From positions 186,001 through 250,000 of the forward strand of contig KN817528.1 in NCBI GenBank assembly GCA_000827495.1: DNA of 64,000 bases, in the 5' to 3' direction. The translations under genes and the position numbers were made by a program. Each line of letters opens with the position of its first letter. Positions within the stretch are counted from its first letter, which is position 1. The notes under the pieces were generated by a model. That model saw only the letters and a list, made by a program, of their open reading frames with translations, had not been told where the DNA came from and ran no database searches. Shown piece by piece: positions 62,418 to 64,000 of this stretch. This stretch comes from Hypholoma sublateritium FD-334 SS-4 (Eukaryota; Basidiomycota; Agaricomycetes; Agaricales; Strophariaceae).

Positions 62418-64000
62418 TCATGGGGTGGACGCTGGGACATCAATCCGATCAACATCAACCACCGTCAAATCTGTGATGGAGTAGGCTACCAGCTTGAGCC
62501 CCATGCTCCTTAGCGGAGTGAGCGGTTCCAGCTCAACGTCGCAGGAATACAACTCCACCATCTGCAACGGATCCACGGGTATCGGCGCACCCTCTAACAG
62601 AGGCGCGTCCCGCTCTCCGCCTGCGACTTCATCGCGCCCAGTGCCGTGGAGCAATCGTGCGCGCACCATGTGCGCCAAGCGGCCTGGCGAACACGCAATG
62701 CAGTTGTAGAGAGAGAGTTCCCGGAGACGCGGGCATAGCACGTCGCCCGCAGGAGTTGGCGTGAGGCGGTCGATCAGCGCATCCGTCACAGCCGGCCACT
62801 CGAACGTCTGCACCGTGAGCTGTATGAGCGTGCTCTGTACGATCTCGAGGCACTCCGTGAGATATCCCTCCTGCAGTGGCATGTAGATAAGGTCGAGGCT
62901 TTGTAAGGGGCAGCGCGAACGCCGCAAGAGACCCGTGATTGCGGCGTGCGACCACGTAAAAAAGACGAGCGAAAGGTGAGAGAGGCGGGGCAGTGTGAGG
63001 ACCTCGAATATGCGTGATATGTCATGCCTCGAGCTCAGGAAAAAACGGGAGAGATGGGGGAGGTTGATATTAGGGAAATGCGGCACGGGAGGTAGGCCAA
63101 ATACATCTCGGAACTCGATGGTTGTTGCATTTACCGCCATGGAAAGGATGTGCATGCAATGTTTGAGTGTGATCGTTGCATCTAACGTCAGATGGGTGAT
63201 GGTGCGCCAATGGAGCATTATGGGTGGTGAACGAAACACAGGACTGATGACACTATTCCACGTAAATTGTTGTAGCGTTGGAGTGTGCGTCAGAACGTTG
63301 GAGAGGTTATCCACGGACGCATGTTGGAGACCACCGGGAGATTGTATCTCCAAGGTTTTCAATTGAGGGTATTCGTAATCGGCCAGAATACACCGCTCGT
63401 TATCAAGTACCGATACTTTGATGTGCTGCAACCTTCGTGCGCATATGTCGAATACGTGCTGGATACCTTGCGTCGACAAAAGCTTATTTTGAATAGATAA
63501 AGAAAAAGGAAGATCGCCGGAGCGAGAGACCCACATGTCCAGAAGCGCCGTCTTCGCAGGTATGGAGGACGGTTCATGCAGTTCAGCTTGAGGTGGCGTA
63601 TCTTGCGTCTCGGGAAGCATAATCTTGATCGAGGTCCACAATTGGGGACTCGTGATACAAACTCTCCACCATTGGGTGCAGACTTGCATCAAGCGCAGAG
63701 GAGAACCTGCATCGCTTGGCAGGATAAATTTTTCCCGAGGAAGACAGTGCAAGAATATCTCTGTCAACAACTCCACTGGAAGGCGACGAATTGGGGAAAG
63801 CAGGGTGTGCAGCGCTGCGATAGCTGCGTATGAGGCTCCTTCCCTTCTCCGGAGTTCATCCAGCGCCAACGTTTTCCTTTTCTTCTTCGGAATTACCGCC
63901 CATGAGGCCGGTTTGCGGAGAGCGCGCTTGGGGGGTTCATAGTTGAGCGACTCGATGATAGGGGTTAAGGCCTCCAGACGATCCTGGTAACGTTGAAGTG
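62418..64000 (-). CDS. F-box protein of the Agaricomycete expanded family (N-terminus outside window)
   Basis: One exon open to the window edge. The visible N-terminal part has a coiled helix (QRYQDRLEALTPIIESLNYE), a basic stretch (PKKKRKT), and then LLSPIRRLPVELLTEIFLHCLP, an F-box that would bind Skp1 in an SCF ubiquitin ligase. WWRVCITSPQLWTSI completes the F-box and adjoining helices. About 350 residues of irregular leucine-rich repeats follow, for example LKTLEIQSPGGLQHASVD, PHLSRFFLSSRHDISR and LRELSLYNCIACSPGRLA. The stop is TGA at 62418-62420. This architecture belongs to a large, fast-evolving mushroom family whose targets are mostly unknown. The start codon lies beyond 64000. Confidence 0.85.
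   Translation of the reverse strand, partial: LQRYQDRLEALTPIIESLNYEPPKRALRKPASWAVIPKKKRKTLALDELRRREGASYAAIAALHTLLSPIRRLPVELLTEIFLHCLPREKFILPSDAGSPLRLMQVCTQWWRVCITSPQLWTSIKIMLPETQDTPPQAELHEPSSIPAKTALLDMWVSRSGDLPFSLSIQNKLLSTQGIQHVFDICARRLQHIKVSVLDNERCILADYEYPQLKTLEIQSPGGLQHASVDNLSNVLTHTPTLQQFTWNSVISPVFRSPPIMLHWRTITHLTLDATITLKHCMHILSMAVNATTIEFRDVFGLPPVPHFPNINLPHLSRFFLSSRHDISRIFEVLTLPRLSHLSLVFFTWSHAAITGLLRRSRCPLQSLDLIYMPLQEGYLTECLEIVQSTLIQLTVQTFEWPAVTDALIDRLTPTPAGDVLCPRLRELSLYNCIACSPGRLAHMVRARLLHGTGRDEVAGGERDAPLLEGAPIPVDPLQMVELYSCDVELEPLTPLRSMGLKLVAYSITDLTVVDVDRIDVPASTP

Overview
The window is eukaryotic and fungal, most likely from an Agaricomycete (Basidiomycota). Nearly every gene is cut by many short introns of about 45-60 nt with GTRNGT donors and YAG acceptors. 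Several products are typical of wood- or litter-inhabiting basidiomycetes: a secreted GMC oxidoreductase, a GH5 exo-1,3-glucanase, a U4/U6.U5 protein Snu66 with very short exons, and a large F-box/LRR-type protein. A tRNA-Arg(CCG) carries a 10-nt canonical tRNA intron. I assigned no species.

Layout from left to right. 1.2-5.8 kb (-): PMC1-type vacuolar Ca2+-ATPase, with all the ambiguous bases of the window clustered in it. 5.8-11.1 kb: a 5-kb gene-poor stretch with one tRNA. 11.1-14.5 kb (-): trehalose-6-phosphate synthase and ribosomal stalk protein P0. 15.9-18.3 kb (-): GMC oxidoreductase. 19.5-21.9 kb (-): Mup1-like amino acid permease. 22.9-24.9 kb (+): C3HC zinc-finger protein (NIPA/Rsm1 type), convergent with a Dbp6-type DEAD-box helicase (25.0-27.5 kb, -). 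28.0-34.3 kb (-): Yor1-type ABCC transporter. 34.9-40.8 kb (+): two tandem paralogues of IucA/IucC-family NRPS-independent siderophore (NIS) synthetases. 41.2-43.1 kb (+): C2-domain cytokinesis protein of Fic1/Inn1 type. 44.1-46.3 kb (+): GH5 glucanase. 47.2-53.7 kb (-): Q-rich protein, small membrane protein, MDR-type reductase and an aquaporin with altered NPA motifs. 53.7-57.4 kb: second gene-poor stretch. 57.4-60.3 kb (+): Snu66. 60.8-62.0 kb (-): RNase H2 subunit A. 62.4 kb to the window end (-): F-box protein, N-terminus outside the window.

Most genes are unlinked housekeeping functions. The one stretch that looks like a functional cluster is 28-41 kb: a multidrug-type ABC transporter transcribed divergently from the first of two NIS synthetases. 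The region upstream of the second synthetase holds several GATA-type sites, including one match to the ATCWGATAA element known for fungal iron-responsive GATA repressors. I infer a candidate citrate/carboxylate siderophore locus in a basidiomycete, a group whose characterised siderophores are mainly NRPS products. The synthetase families are clear from sequence. The cluster function, product and iron regulation are inference.

Exon structures were read by eye. Outer gene limits are usually firm, because start and stop codons were checked against family ends. Internal splice sites are approximate unless stated.
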